A stretch of DNA of 64,000 nt from Thermus brockianus. Its GTDB lineage: Bacteria; Deinococcota; Deinococci; Deinococcales; Thermaceae. The stretch spans positions 1-64,000 of the forward strand of contig NZ_JAKEDV010000007.1 of assembly GCF_021462505.1 (NCBI RefSeq). The letters are read 5' to 3'. The notes beneath the pieces were generated by a model. The model did not search any database, was not told where the DNA came from, and saw only the letters and a list, made by a program, of their open reading frames with translations. A program made the translations under genes and the position numbers. This document shows, in pieces, positions 49,787 to 59,817 of this stretch. How positions within the stretch are numbered: the first letter of the stretch is position 1; each line of letters begins with the position of its first letter.

Positions 49787-50525
49787 GGCTAGGGGCATCG
49801 TGGGGCCTTTTGCCCTGAAGGGGGTGGACCTCCTTTTGCGCCCGGGGGAGTGGGTGGCCCTCCTCGGGCCCAACGGCTCCGGCAAGAGCACCCTGCTTAG
49901 GGTAATGGCGGGGCTTCTTAGGCCCAAGCGGGGAGCGGTGTACCTGGAGGGAAAGCCCCTTAGGGCCTACGGGAGCTACGCCCGGGGCCAACGCCTCGCC
50001 TACCTGCCCCAAGGGGGGCCATACCCGGAGGGGCTCTTGGTGGAGGAAGTGGTGCGCCTCGGGAGGCTTCCCCACCTTGGATTATGGGGTAGGGAAGGAG
50101 AGGAGGACCGGGAGGCGGTGGCCTGGGCCCTGGAGGTGGCGGGGGCGGCCCACCTAAAGGGGCGGCTTCTCGGGACCCTTTCCGGGGGCGAGCGGCAGCG
50201 GGTCCTCCTGGCCCGCGCCCTGGCGGCGAGGCCCCGGTACCTCCTCCTGGACGAGCCCACCACCTACCTGGACCTGGCCCACCAGGCCGAGGTGGTGGCC
50301 CTCCTTAGGGGCCTGGCGGAGCGGGGGGTGGGGGTGCTCTCGGTCCTACACGACCCCAACCAGGCGGCCTTGGCCCACCGGGTGGCGGTCTTGCGGGATG
50401 GGCGCCTCCTTGCGGAGGGGCCGCCCGGGGCCGTGTTGGCAGAACCCCTTCTCCGGGGGCTTTACGGGCCCCGGGTGCGGGTGGCCCTTTTGGAGGGAAG
50501 GCCCCATGTCTATCTGGACGGATAG
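49773..50525 (+). CDS. btuD: cobalamin ABC transporter ATPase
   Basis: ATPase of the B12 importer. Walker A LLGPNGSGKSTLLRVMAG, Q-loop LAYLPQGGPYPEGL, signature LSGGERQRVLLARAL, Walker B YLLLDEPTTYLDL and H-loop SVLHDPNQA. 250 residues. It uses a GTG start inside btuC with GGAGG upstream. Its 3' end overlaps a small unknown gene by 20 bases. Confidence 0.94.
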   Translation: MDGLEARGIVGPFALKGVDLLLRPGEWVALLGPNGSGKSTLLRVMAGLLRPKRGAVYLEGKPLRAYGSYARGQRLAYLPQGGPYPEGLLVEEVVRLGRLPHLGLWGREGEEDREAVAWALEVAGAAHLKGRLLGTLSGGERQRVLLARALAARPRYLLLDEPTTYLDLAHQAEVVALLRGLAERGVGVLSVLHDPNQAALAHRVAVLRDGRLLAEGPPGAVLAEPLLRGLYGPRVRVALLEGRPHVYLDG

Positions 50526-50838
50526 GGCCAGGCTGTACGTGCGGGGCGGGGTCCTCCTCCTAGACCTGGGAAGGGAAGCCCTTTTCTACACGGAAAGCGG
50601 CCCCCGATGGGCCCGCTACCTCCTGGTGGGGCGGCTTTACCCGCGGGATTGGCTTCGGCTTTCCCTTCCCCGGCAGGGGGTGCTCCACTACCCCCTTCCC
50701 GTGGATCCCTTGGCCTTTGAGTGGGAGGGCGATACCCTCGTCCTGCCGGGCCTCCGGGTCTACCTGGGAGGACCGCCCCCCTTCGTGGAAACCCCCTACT
50801 ACGCCTGGTGCTTGACGGAGGGGGCGGAAAAGGGGTAG
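50506..50838 (+). CDS. small unknown protein at the end of the btu operon
   Basis: 110 residues starting MSIWTDRARLYVRGGVLLLD inside btuD (20-base overlap). It is beta-rich, with alternating hydrophobic residues (EALFYTESGPRWARYLLVG, LRLSLPRQGVLHYPLP, DTLVLPGLRVYLGG) and no signal peptide or membrane helix. Not recognised. Its overlap with btuD makes it part of the B12-controlled message, so a link to cobalamin or corrinoid handling is possible but unproven. Confidence 0.6.
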   Translation: MSIWTDRARLYVRGGVLLLDLGREALFYTESGPRWARYLLVGRLYPRDWLRLSLPRQGVLHYPLPVDPLAFEWEGDTLVLPGLRVYLGGPPPFVETPYYAWCLTEGAEKG

Positions 50839-50846
50839 GGTGGCCT

Positions 50847-50862
50847 TACCGACCGTTCGGTC
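50847..50862. promoter_or_regulatory. PfmR-type TetR operator upstream of the SDR gene
   Basis: TACCGACCGTTCGGTC contains the inverted repeat CGACCG-TT-CGGTCG (50850-50863). It fits, base for base, the consensus I recall for the T. thermophilus TetR repressor PfmR (TACCGACCGNTNGGTN), which controls phenylacetate and fatty-acid genes. It ends 15 bases before GTG 50878. Confidence 0.65.
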
Positions 50863-50877
50863 GTGGGGAGGTGTGCC

Positions 50878-51615
50878 GTGCGGCTCAAGGACAAGGTGGT
50901 TCTCATCACCGGGGCGGCCCACGGGATCGGCCGGGCTACCCTGGAGCTCTTCGCCCGGGAAGGGGCGAGGCTGGTGGCGGCGGACATAGAGGAAGGCCCC
51001 CTGGAGGAGGCGGCCTCCGCCACGGGGGCCATGCCCCTCGTCATGGACGTGGCCGACCCCGCCTCCGTGGAGCGGGGCTTCGGGGAGGCCCTGGCCCGGT
51101 TTGGCCGCCTGGACGGGGTGGTGCACTACGCCGGCATCACCCGGGACAACTTCCACTGGAAGATGCCCCTGGAGGACTGGGAGCTGGTGCTTAGGGTGAA
51201 CCTCACGGGGAGCTTCCTGGTGGCCAAAGCGGCCTCGGAGGCCATGCGGGAGCGGAACCCGGGGAGCATCGTGCTCACGGCGAGCCGGGTGTACCTGGGG
51301 AACCTGGGGCAGGCGAACTATGCGGCCTCCAAGGCGGGGGTGGTGGGGCTCACGCGCACCTTGGCCCTGGAGCTTGGCCGGTACGGGATCCGGGTGAACG
51401 CCTTGGCCCCGGGGTTTATCGAAACGCGGATGACGGCCAAGGTGCCGGAGAAGGTGCGGGAGAAGGCCATCCAGGCCACGCCCTTGGGGCGGGCGGGGAG
51501 CCCCATGGAGGTGGCCTATGCGGCGCTTTTCCTGGTTTCCGACGAGTCTAGCTTCATCACCGGCCAGGTGCTCTTCGTGGACGGGGGAAGGACCATCGGG
51601 GCGGCGCCCGCCTAG
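50878..51615 (+). CDS. short-chain dehydrogenase, FabG-like 3-oxoacyl reductase
   Basis: NAD(P)-dependent Rossmann-fold reductase, probably acting on 3-oxo- or 3-hydroxyacyl thioesters. KDKVVLITGAAHGIGRATLE gives TGxxxGxG, DVADP and NLTGSFLV follow, the catalytic triad is Ser in LTAS and YxxxK in NYAASKAG, and the end is FITGQVLFVDGG. 245 residues. GTG 50878 follows GGGGAGG. The TetR-type operator upstream suggests control by fatty-acyl or phenylacetyl-CoA, so a degradation or PHA-type role is as likely as fatty-acid synthesis. It is not in a fab cluster. Confidence 0.88.
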   Translation: MRLKDKVVLITGAAHGIGRATLELFAREGARLVAADIEEGPLEEAASATGAMPLVMDVADPASVERGFGEALARFGRLDGVVHYAGITRDNFHWKMPLEDWELVLRVNLTGSFLVAKAASEAMRERNPGSIVLTASRVYLGNLGQANYAASKAGVVGLTRTLALELGRYGIRVNALAPGFIETRMTAKVPEKVREKAIQATPLGRAGSPMEVAYAALFLVSDESSFITGQVLFVDGGRTIGAAPA

Positions 51616-51623
51616 CCTAGGGG

Positions 51624-51629
51624 TAAGCT
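51624..51629 (+). promoter_or_regulatory. possible leaderless -10 box for a small membrane protein
   Basis: TAAGCT ends 6 bases before ATG 51636, the spacing typical in this window. Confidence 0.35.
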
Positions 51630-51635
51630 TGGGGC

Positions 51636-51911
51636 ATGCGGGCTTTGGGTTGGCTTTTGCTCCTGGTGGGCTTGGTGTTGGCTTGGCTTTTCCTTGGCCC
51701 CTTGGTGGCCTTCCTCCTTGCCTTCTTGTTCGTTCCCTTAGCGCTTTTGCTTGTCGCCTTGGCCTTGCCCTTGGCCCTTTTGGCCTTGGGGTTGGGGGTG
51801 GCGCTAAGCCTTATGGGGGTTTTCTTCAAGTGGCTTCTGCCCGTGGGCTTTCTCCTCCTAGGCCTTTGGCTGCTTCTAAGTCCCAAAAGGCCCATTCCCG
51901 AGGGGTGGTGA
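51636..51911 (+). CDS. small hydrophobic membrane protein, unknown
   Basis: 91 residues, almost entirely hydrophobic, forming three helices: about residues 4-38 (one long or two short), 40-62 and 67-82, ending SPKRPIPEGW. The Leu/Ala/Val-rich composition gives no family signal. It lies 20 bases after the SDR gene and 3 bases before a serine hydrolase gene, so it is likely expressed with them. Function unknown. Confidence 0.55.
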   Translation: MRALGWLLLLVGLVLAWLFLGPLVAFLLAFLFVPLALLLVALALPLALLALGLGVALSLMGVFFKWLLPVGFLLLGLWLLLSPKRPIPEGW

Positions 51912-51914
51912 GGC

Positions 51915-53075
51915 ATGGATTTTAGCGGACTGGATGGGCTTTTCCGCCGTATGACGGAGGAGGGCTTCCTGCCCGGGGCGGTGGTCCTGGTGGCCCGGGA
52001 GGGGGAGGTGGTCTTCCAGGGGACCTACGGCTTTCTGGACCCGGAGAGGGGCCTGCCCATGCGGGAAGACGCCCTTTTCAGGGTCTACTCCATGACCAAG
52101 CCCTGGGTTTCCGCCCTGGCCCTCTCCCTGGTGGAGGAGGGCGCTCTAAGCCTTCTGGACCCCGTGGAGAAGTACCTGCCTGGGTTTGGGGCCTTGCGGG
52201 TGGGGCGGGAGGTGGGCGGCGAGGTGCGGGAGGAGCCCCTGCGGGCCCCCGTCACCGTCTACGAGCTTTTGCGCCATACCGCCGGCTTCACCTACGGGGT
52301 CTTCTTCGCCTCCCCCGTGAAAAGGCTTTACCTCGAGGCCGGCGTGGACCGGTTTGACCTAAGCCGGGAGGCCTTTTTGGAGCGGCTTGCCGCTTTGCCC
52401 CTCCGCTTCCAACCGGGGGAGGCTTTTGAGTACGGGCTTTCCACGGACGTGCTGGGCCACCTCCTCGAGGCCGCCACGGGGAAAAGCCTGGCGGACCTGC
52501 TTGAGGAGAGGGTCTTTGCGCCTTTGGGCATGCGGGATTCGGGCTTCCAGGCCAAGGACCCCGTTCGCCTCGCCAAGCCCTTCCCCAAGGACCCGGAGAC
52601 GGGCCGGCGCATCGCCCTCATCCCCGTGGAGGCCCCGCCCCCCCGCTACGCCGGGGGGATGGGCGGGGTGAGCACCGCTTCCGATTACCTGCGCTTCCTG
52701 GAGGCCTTGCGCACGGGGAAAGGCCTCCTCCACCCGCGCCTGGCCCGGCTCATGGCCGAGGACCACCTGGGCCCCCTCTACCCCGAGGGCCTGAAGCGGG
52801 GCCCCGAGTACCTCCCGGGCCCCGGGTACGGGTTTGGGCTGGGGGTGGCGGTCCGCCTGGGGGCGGGCCTTTCCCCGGGAAGCCCGGGGGAGTTCAACTG
52901 GGCGGGGTTTGGCGGCACCTACTTCTTCGTGGACCCCTCCTTGGGCCTAAGCGCCCTCTACATGAGCCAGGCCCCCAACCTGCTTTCCGTTTTGGAGCCC
53001 TCGAGGGCCCTCCATTCCCGCCTGGGGGCCAGGCTCCAGCACGCCTTCCGCACCCAGGTCTACCGGGCCCTTTAG
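51915..53075 (+). CDS. beta-lactamase-fold serine hydrolase (class C/EstB type)
   Basis: Cytoplasmic esterase or peptidase of the beta-lactamase family (no signal peptide). The nucleophile motif is SMTK with Ser59, the second motif is YGLS (Tyr-x-x, about residue 175), and the third appears in FNWAGFGGTYF in place of KTG, as in esterases of this group. Other family marks: GAVVLVAREGEVVFQGTYG, LLRHTAGFTYG, PLGMRDSGF. 386 residues, normal for EstB. The natural substrate cannot be stated; hydrolysis of short esters is common. It starts 3 bases after the small membrane protein gene. Confidence 0.85.
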   Translation: MDFSGLDGLFRRMTEEGFLPGAVVLVAREGEVVFQGTYGFLDPERGLPMREDALFRVYSMTKPWVSALALSLVEEGALSLLDPVEKYLPGFGALRVGREVGGEVREEPLRAPVTVYELLRHTAGFTYGVFFASPVKRLYLEAGVDRFDLSREAFLERLAALPLRFQPGEAFEYGLSTDVLGHLLEAATGKSLADLLEERVFAPLGMRDSGFQAKDPVRLAKPFPKDPETGRRIALIPVEAPPPRYAGGMGGVSTASDYLRFLEALRTGKGLLHPRLARLMAEDHLGPLYPEGLKRGPEYLPGPGYGFGLGVAVRLGAGLSPGSPGEFNWAGFGGTYFFVDPSLGLSALYMSQAPNLLSVLEPSRALHSRLGARLQHAFRTQVYRAL

Positions 53076-53091
53076 GGTGTTGCTCCGCAGG

Positions 53092-53757
53092 TCAATCATC
53101 CCCGCCCGCCTCCACCCCCACGGCGGCGGCGAGGTCGGGGGGTAGGAGAAAGACCTTGTTCCCCAGGGCCACCCGCACGCCGTTTTGGCGCTCCAGGACC
53201 CGGAGGCGGGCCCCGGGGGTAAGCCCGAGCCGGGCCAGGAGGTGGAGCGTCCCCGGGTCTTGGACCAGGGCCCGCACCACCCGCGCCTCCCCGAGCGGGG
53301 CCTCGGTCAAGGGTGTGGCGGGCGCTTCCGGCAAGGCGAGGTCCTGGGTGGGGATGGGGTCCCCGTGGGGGTCAAAGGGGGGGTGGCCCAAGAGCTCGGC
53401 GATGCGGGCCTCAAAGGCCTCGCTGATCACGTGCTCTAGCCGCTCCGCTTCCTCGTGAACCTCCTCCCAGCCGTAGCCCAGGGCCTGGTGGAGGTAGGCC
53501 TCGAGGAGCCGGTGGTGGCGCAGGACCTCGAGGGCTACTCTCCGCCCAGCAAGGGTCAGGCTTGCTCCTTGGTAAGGCTGGTGTTCTACCAGACCTAGAA
53601 GGGCGAGCTTCTTGAGCATTTCGGTAGCCGATGGGGGGCGAACCCCCATCCGGCTTGCCAAGGCTTGGGTGGAAACCGGGGCTTGGCCTTCGAGCTCCAA
53701 GAGAAGGAGGTTCTTTAGGTAATCTTCCTGGGCTTCGGTAAGGGGGGGGCGCTGCAT
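53092..53757 (-). CDS. DtxR/MntR-family metal-dependent regulator
   Basis: Manganese- or iron-responsive repressor. The N-terminal winged helix has TEAQEDYLKNLLLLE, VSTQALASRMGVRPPSATEMLKKL, and GLVEHQPYQGASLT. The dimerisation/metal domain has RHHRLLEAYLHQALGYGWEEVHEEAERLEHVIS with the conserved His and Glu ligands. A FeoA/SH3-like domain follows from about residue 150. 221 residues, the three-domain form. It is divergent from the GGDEF gene. Whether it senses Mn or Fe cannot be told; no metal transporter is adjacent. Confidence 0.9.
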   Translation of the reverse strand: MQRPPLTEAQEDYLKNLLLLELEGQAPVSTQALASRMGVRPPSATEMLKKLALLGLVEHQPYQGASLTLAGRRVALEVLRHHRLLEAYLHQALGYGWEEVHEEAERLEHVISEAFEARIAELLGHPPFDPHGDPIPTQDLALPEAPATPLTEAPLGEARVVRALVQDPGTLHLLARLGLTPGARLRVLERQNGVRVALGNKVFLLPPDLAAAVGVEAGGDD

Positions 53758-53784
53758 AGGAACCGGGATCGCTTAGCCAGGCCT

Positions 53785-53790
53785 AGTATA
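53785..53790 (-). promoter_or_regulatory. -10 box for the DtxR-family gene
   Basis: TATACT on the minus strand, 27 bases before ATG 53757. It overlaps TATAAT on the plus strand (53787-53792) because the local sequence is nearly symmetrical. Confidence 0.5.
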
Positions 53791-53837
53791 ATCCAAAAGG
53801 GAGGTTCGGCAAAGGGCTTTGCGGTGGTTTTGCTTGG

Positions 53838-53843
53838 TATACT
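53838..53843 (+). promoter_or_regulatory. -10 box for the diguanylate cyclase gene
   Basis: TATACT 14 bases before ATG 53858. A short leader is possible; no clear ribosome site is seen. Confidence 0.5.
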
Positions 53844-53857
53844 GAGGTCATAAGGTT

Positions 53858-54834
53858 ATGGATAGCACTTTTCGCTTTCTTTACGCGCTAAGCTGGATGG
53901 GCCTTGTGGGCGGCCTTATGATTCGGCTTATCACCCTGCCCCCCAGAGGATGGGAGCTCGTGGGTTATTTGGCTGTGGGCGCCGTGTTTGCCTATGCCTT
54001 TGCTCAGGGGCCTAGAAGGGCTCCCAGGTACTTGGTTCACGGGGCTGGGCTTTATTTCTTTTTGGAAATCGCCCGCTCGCTACATCGCGGGGTGGAGAGT
54101 TGGCAATTCCTGTTGCTTGGCCCTTGGATCCCAGCCCTCTACGTGCTCGCTGCCTTTGCCCATCCCGTGGCGGCCGCCTGGCGATACTCGCTTATCTGGA
54201 CCCTTTTGCTATACGGCATGGTGTCTTGGGGCCTGGAACGGCGGGAGGGGAGCGCCATTTTGGCGTATGTGGCTACTGCGCTTGTGGGCCAGCTTACGGT
54301 GGCTTCTCTTATTATCCTGTTAGCGCGCTTTAGGGAGATGTATGGGCAGACCCGTTTTTGGAGGGAGCAGGCCCTCACGTGTGCCCTTACGGGCTTACCC
54401 AACCGCCGGGCCTTTGAGCTCGCTCTTGCTCGGGAGATTTCTAGGGCAGAGCGTTACGGAACGCCTTTTAGCCTGGTTCTTGTGGACCTGGATCACTTTA
54501 AGAGAATCAACGATACCTTGGGCCACGACTATGGAGACGAGCTCTTACGCCGGGTAGCCCGGTTGCTTGTGGATCAGGTGCGCCGGGAAGATGTGGTGGC
54601 TCGGTGGGGTGGGGAAGAGTTTGCGCTTCTTTTGCCTTCCACGCGGGCGGAGGATGCCCAGCGTATAGCCGAACGGCTTCGCCAAGTTCTTCAGGCGCAA
54701 AACCTGGGGCTGACGGCGAGCTTCGGCGTGGCGGAATACGTGCTTGGGGAAGAAGAAGATAGCCTCTTCCGGAGAGCGGATCAGGCGCTTTACCGGGCTA
54801 AGGACGCTGGAAGAAACCGCGTGGAGGTAGCGGA

Positions 54835-54838
<4 letters not shown>
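53858..54838 (+). CDS. membrane diguanylate cyclase (GGDEF)
   Basis: Makes cyclic di-GMP from GTP. The N-terminal 165 residues hold about five to six membrane helices with short loops (MGLVGGLMIRLITLPP, GYLAVGAVFAYAFA, QFLLLGPWIPALYVLAAFAH, LTVASLIILLARF). The GGDEF domain starts LTGLPNRRAFELAL, has DLDHFKRINDTLGHDYGDELL and the active-site GGEEF near residue 251. The inhibitory I-site RxxD is present as RRED, five residues before GGEEF. 326 residues. Its stop overlaps the start of the gamma-glutamyltransferase gene (ATGA). AT-richer than its neighbours. The signal is unknown. Confidence 0.9.
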
Positions 54839-56430
<1,592 letters not shown>

Positions 56431-56465
56431 CGTGGTATCCTTGGCCCGGGGCCTTTGCCCCTCCC

Positions 56466-57935
56466 ATGCTGCGATTGGAAAACATCACCAAGCGCTTTGG
56501 ACCCGTGGTGGCCAACCGGGGCATCACCCTCGAGGTGGGCCGGGGCGAGGTCCTCGCCCTTCTCGGGGAGAACGGGGCGGGGAAGACCACCTTGGTGAGC
56601 GTCCTCTATGGCCTCTACGCCCCCGATGAGGGGCGGATCCTCCTGGACGGGAAGGAGGTGCGCATCCCCTCCCCCAGGGCGGCCCAGCGGCTTGGCATCG
56701 CCCTCGTGCCCCAGCACCCCGAGCTCATAGAGGCCCACACCGTGGCGGAAAACCTGGCCCTGGGGCTAGACCTCCCGCCCTTTTTCGCCCGGCGGGCCTT
56801 GGTGGGGCGGCTTAGGGCCTTGCTTCAGGACCACCCTTTGGGGGTGGACCTCGAGGCCAAGGTGGAAAGGCTTTCCGCCGGGGAAAAGCAACGGGTGGAG
56901 CTCCTAAGGGCCCTCCTAAACCGTCCCCGGATCCTCATCCTGGACGAGCCCACGAGCGTCCTTACCCCCAAGGAGGCGGAAGAGCTTTTTCAGGAGATCG
57001 CCCGCCTGAAGGCCGGGGGCCTTGCCGTCATCTTCATCAGCCACAAGCTGGACGAGGTCTTGGCCATCGCCGACCGCATCGCCGTGCTCCGGGCGGGGGA
57101 GAAGGTGGGGGAACTCCCGCGGCAGGAGGCGGACAAGGAGCGCCTGGTGCGCCTCATGGTGGGCCGGAGCCCTAGTCCCCCGCCCAAGGCCCCGCCGCCC
57201 CGGGAGGAGGTGGTCTTGGAGGTGGAGGACCTCCTGGTCCCCCGGCACGGCTTTCCCGTCCAAGGGGTTTCCTTCGCCCTCCGGGCGGGGGAGGTCTTGG
57301 GCGTGGCCGGGGTGGCGGGAAGCGGCCAGAAGGAGCTCGTGGAGGCCCTGGCGGGGCTTAGGCCCTATCGGGGCACGGTGCGCTTTTTGGGGAGGCCCCT
57401 GCCCAAAGACCCCGCCCAGGTTTTCTCCCTGGGCGTGGCCCATATCCCCGAGGAACGGGCCATGGGCGTGGTGGGGGGGATGAGCGTGGCGGAGAACCTG
57501 GCCCTTAGGACGTATCCCGCCTATGCCCGGTTTGGGCTTTTGGACTACCGGAGCTTGGAGGAGGAGGCTCGGGCCCTCATGGCCGCTTACGCCATCAAGG
57601 CCCCTTCCCCGAGGACCCCGGTGCGCTTCCTTTCGGGGGGCAACGTGCAAAAGGTGATCCTGGCCCGGGAGCTCAAGGGGGGCCCCCGGCTTGTCCTGGC
57701 CATGCACCCCACCTACGGGGTGGACGTGGGGGCGGCGGAGGAGGTGCACGGGAGGCTTTTGGACCTGGCCCGGCAAGGGGCCGCCATCCTCCTGGTGAGC
57801 GAGGACCTGGACGAGATCCTGGCCCTCTCCCACCGGGTGGCCGCCTTGTACCACGGAAGGCTGGTGGGGCCCGTTCCCCGGGAGGAGGCGGACCGGGAGC
57901 GGCTTGGCCGCATGATGGCGGAAGGACGGGCATGA
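56466..57935 (+). CDS. BMP-type ABC transporter double ATPase (nucleoside-like import)
   Basis: A fused two-domain ATPase as in RbsA/YufO. Domain one: Walker A LLGENGAGKTTLVSVLYGLY, signature LSAGEKQRVELLRAL, Walker B ILILDEPTSVLTP, ISHKL. Domain two is degenerate: GVAGSGQKELVEALAG, signature LSGGNVQKVILAREL and LVLAMHPTYGVDVGAAE instead of DEPT. 489 residues, normal. Such ATPases serve nucleoside, purine or BMP-family importers. Overlaps the first permease by 4 bases. Confidence 0.92.
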   Translation: MLRLENITKRFGPVVANRGITLEVGRGEVLALLGENGAGKTTLVSVLYGLYAPDEGRILLDGKEVRIPSPRAAQRLGIALVPQHPELIEAHTVAENLALGLDLPPFFARRALVGRLRALLQDHPLGVDLEAKVERLSAGEKQRVELLRALLNRPRILILDEPTSVLTPKEAEELFQEIARLKAGGLAVIFISHKLDEVLAIADRIAVLRAGEKVGELPRQEADKERLVRLMVGRSPSPPPKAPPPREEVVLEVEDLLVPRHGFPVQGVSFALRAGEVLGVAGVAGSGQKELVEALAGLRPYRGTVRFLGRPLPKDPAQVFSLGVAHIPEERAMGVVGGMSVAENLALRTYPAYARFGLLDYRSLEEEARALMAAYAIKAPSPRTPVRFLSGGNVQKVILARELKGGPRLVLAMHPTYGVDVGAAEEVHGRLLDLARQGAAILLVSEDLDEILALSHRVAALYHGRLVGPVPREEADRERLGRMMAEGRA

Positions 57936-58981
57936 GACTGGAGCTAGACCCCGCCCCTACCCCCAGGAAGGTGGCTTTAAGCTACGGGGCTTTCTTGCTC
58001 CTGGCCTTCCTCCTTTTGGGCCTTCTCTTCCTCGCCTATGGGGTCTCCCCCCTAAAGGCCTATGGCCTCCTCCTTTCCCCGCTTTTAGACCCCTTGGGCC
58101 TGGCGGAGGTGGCCCGCAGGGCCATCCCCCTCCTCCTCATCGGGGCGGGGCTCAGCCTTGCCTTCCGGGTGGGGTTCTTCAACATCGGGGCCGAGGGGCA
58201 GCTCCTCATGGGAGCGGTGGGGGCGGCCTACGTGGCCCTTTTCCTGCCCCCGGGGCCCTATACCCTCCTCCTCATGTTCTTCCTTGGGGGGGCGCTTGGG
58301 GCCTTGTGGGCGGGGTTTGCCGCTTGGCTTCGGGTGCGCTTCGGGGCGAGCGAGATCCTCACCACCCTGATGCAGAACTACCTGGCCTACTACTTGGTGG
58401 TCTACTTGGTGGCGGGGCCTTGGAAGGGGCAGTTCGTCTTCGGCTTCCTCTACACGGACCGCTTCCCCGAGGCGGCCAGGCTTCCTAGGCTTGGGGAAAC
58501 CCTCGTCCACTGGCCCACCCTGCTCCTTGGGGTGGGGGCGGCGCTGCTTCTCCACCTCCTCCTCTTCCGCACCCCCTTGGGCTTCGCCTTGCGCATCCTG
58601 GGGGAGAACCGGGAGGCGGCGCGGTACCTGGGGCTTAAGGAGGGGCGGCTTCTCCTCCTGGTGGCTGTGGCCTCGGGCCTCCTTGCCGGGTTTGCCGGGG
58701 TGGGGGAGGTGGCGGGGATCCACGGGAGGCTTTTGGAACCCGCCCAGATCTCCCTGGGCTACGGCTTCACCGCCATCCTGGTGGCCTGGCTCGCCCGGGG
58801 AAGGCCGGGGCTTACCCTCCTCACCGCCCCCCTCCTCGGGCTCATCCTGGCGGGGGGGGACGCCTTGAAGCTGGCCTTCTCCATGCCCTTTCGGGTAGTG
58901 GACGTGGTGGCGGGGCTTTTGCTCCTGGCCTGGATCGGGGCGGAGGCGGCAAGCCGCCACCGGATCCTTTGGAGGCGCTGA
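57932..58981 (+). CDS. BMP-type ABC transporter permease 1 (YufP/NupP-like)
   Basis: BPD_transp_2 permease with about eight helices. AIPLLLIGAGLSLAFRVGFFNIGAEGQLLMGA is the diagnostic motif of the RbsC/YufP group, followed by FGASEILTTLMQNYLAYYLV, GENREAARYLGLKEGRLL and GYGFTAILVAWLARGRP. 349 residues. It overlaps the ATPase by 4 bases and the second permease by 1 base (TGATG). Confidence 0.92.
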   Translation: MRLELDPAPTPRKVALSYGAFLLLAFLLLGLLFLAYGVSPLKAYGLLLSPLLDPLGLAEVARRAIPLLLIGAGLSLAFRVGFFNIGAEGQLLMGAVGAAYVALFLPPGPYTLLLMFFLGGALGALWAGFAAWLRVRFGASEILTTLMQNYLAYYLVVYLVAGPWKGQFVFGFLYTDRFPEAARLPRLGETLVHWPTLLLGVGAALLLHLLLFRTPLGFALRILGENREAARYLGLKEGRLLLLVAVASGLLAGFAGVGEVAGIHGRLLEPAQISLGYGFTAILVAWLARGRPGLTLLTAPLLGLILAGGDALKLAFSMPFRVVDVVAGLLLLAWIGAEAASRHRILWRR

Positions 58982-59814
58982 TGGAAGAGGCGTTGGTGCG
59001 TGCCGTGCTTTTCGGTACCCCTATCCTCCTCGCCGCCTTGGGGGCCCTCCTGGCCGAGCGGAGCGGGGTGGTGAACCTGGGGGTGGAGGGGATCATGGCC
59101 CTTTCGGCCCTCGCCGCCTTCGCCGCCGCCTTGGGGGCGGGGCCTTGGGTGGGGGCGGTGGCCGGGGTGGGGGCGGGGGTGCTCCTTTCCCTTTTCCTGG
59201 GGCTTTTCGCCATCACCTTGAGGGCCAACCCCTTCGTGGCGGGGTTGGCGGTGGCTGCCCTGGGCCTTGGGGCCTCGGGGATCTTGGGGAAGCGCTACGA
59301 GGGGGTGCCCCTAGAAAACCCCTTGCCCGAGGTGCCTTTGGCCCTCCTTTCCCTCCTCTTGGCCTTTCTCCTCCACCTCCTCCTCTACCGGAGCCGGTTT
59401 GGCCTTTACCTGAGGAGCGTGGGGGAGAACCCCAAGGCGGCGGACCTCTTTGGGGTGGGCGTGGAGGGGGTGCGCTACCTGGCCTTGGGGCTTGGGGGTG
59501 GGCTGATCGGCCTTGGTGGGGCGTACCTTTCCTTGGCTTACCGCCCTTCCTGGACGGACGGGATGACCTCGGGGCTTGGCTGGGTGGCCATCGCCTTGGT
59601 GATCCTGGCCGCCTGGGAGCCCCTGCGGGCGGTCTTTGGGGCCTACCTCTTCGGCCTCCTCTTCTTCCTGCAGTTTCGGCTTCAGGGCAGTGTACCTATA
59701 CCGTCCGAGGCCTTCGCCGCCATGCCCTACCTTCTGGTTATCCTGGTCCTGGCCCTCTCGGGCCGGTCCCGGGCCCCCAGGGCCCTGGGCCAGCCCTTTG
59801 AGCGGGGGAGGTGA
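58981..59814 (+). CDS. BMP-type ABC transporter permease 2 (YufQ/NupQ-like)
   Basis: Second membrane subunit. ATPILLAALGALLAERSGVVNLGVEGIMALSAL is the matching family motif (written from FGTPILLAALG), then NPFVAGLAVAALGLGASG, SVGENPKAADLFGVGVEGVRYLALGLGG and GLGWVAIALVILAAWEPL. About 277 residues. ATG 58981 is used, since a TTG at 58969 lies upstream inside the previous gene. Its stop is 3 bases before the binding-protein gene. Confidence 0.92.
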   Translation: MEEALVRAVLFGTPILLAALGALLAERSGVVNLGVEGIMALSALAAFAAALGAGPWVGAVAGVGAGVLLSLFLGLFAITLRANPFVAGLAVAALGLGASGILGKRYEGVPLENPLPEVPLALLSLLLAFLLHLLLYRSRFGLYLRSVGENPKAADLFGVGVEGVRYLALGLGGGLIGLGGAYLSLAYRPSWTDGMTSGLGWVAIALVILAAWEPLRAVFGAYLFGLLFFLQFRLQGSVPIPSEAFAAMPYLLVILVLALSGRSRAPRALGQPFERGR

Positions 59815-59817
59815 AGG

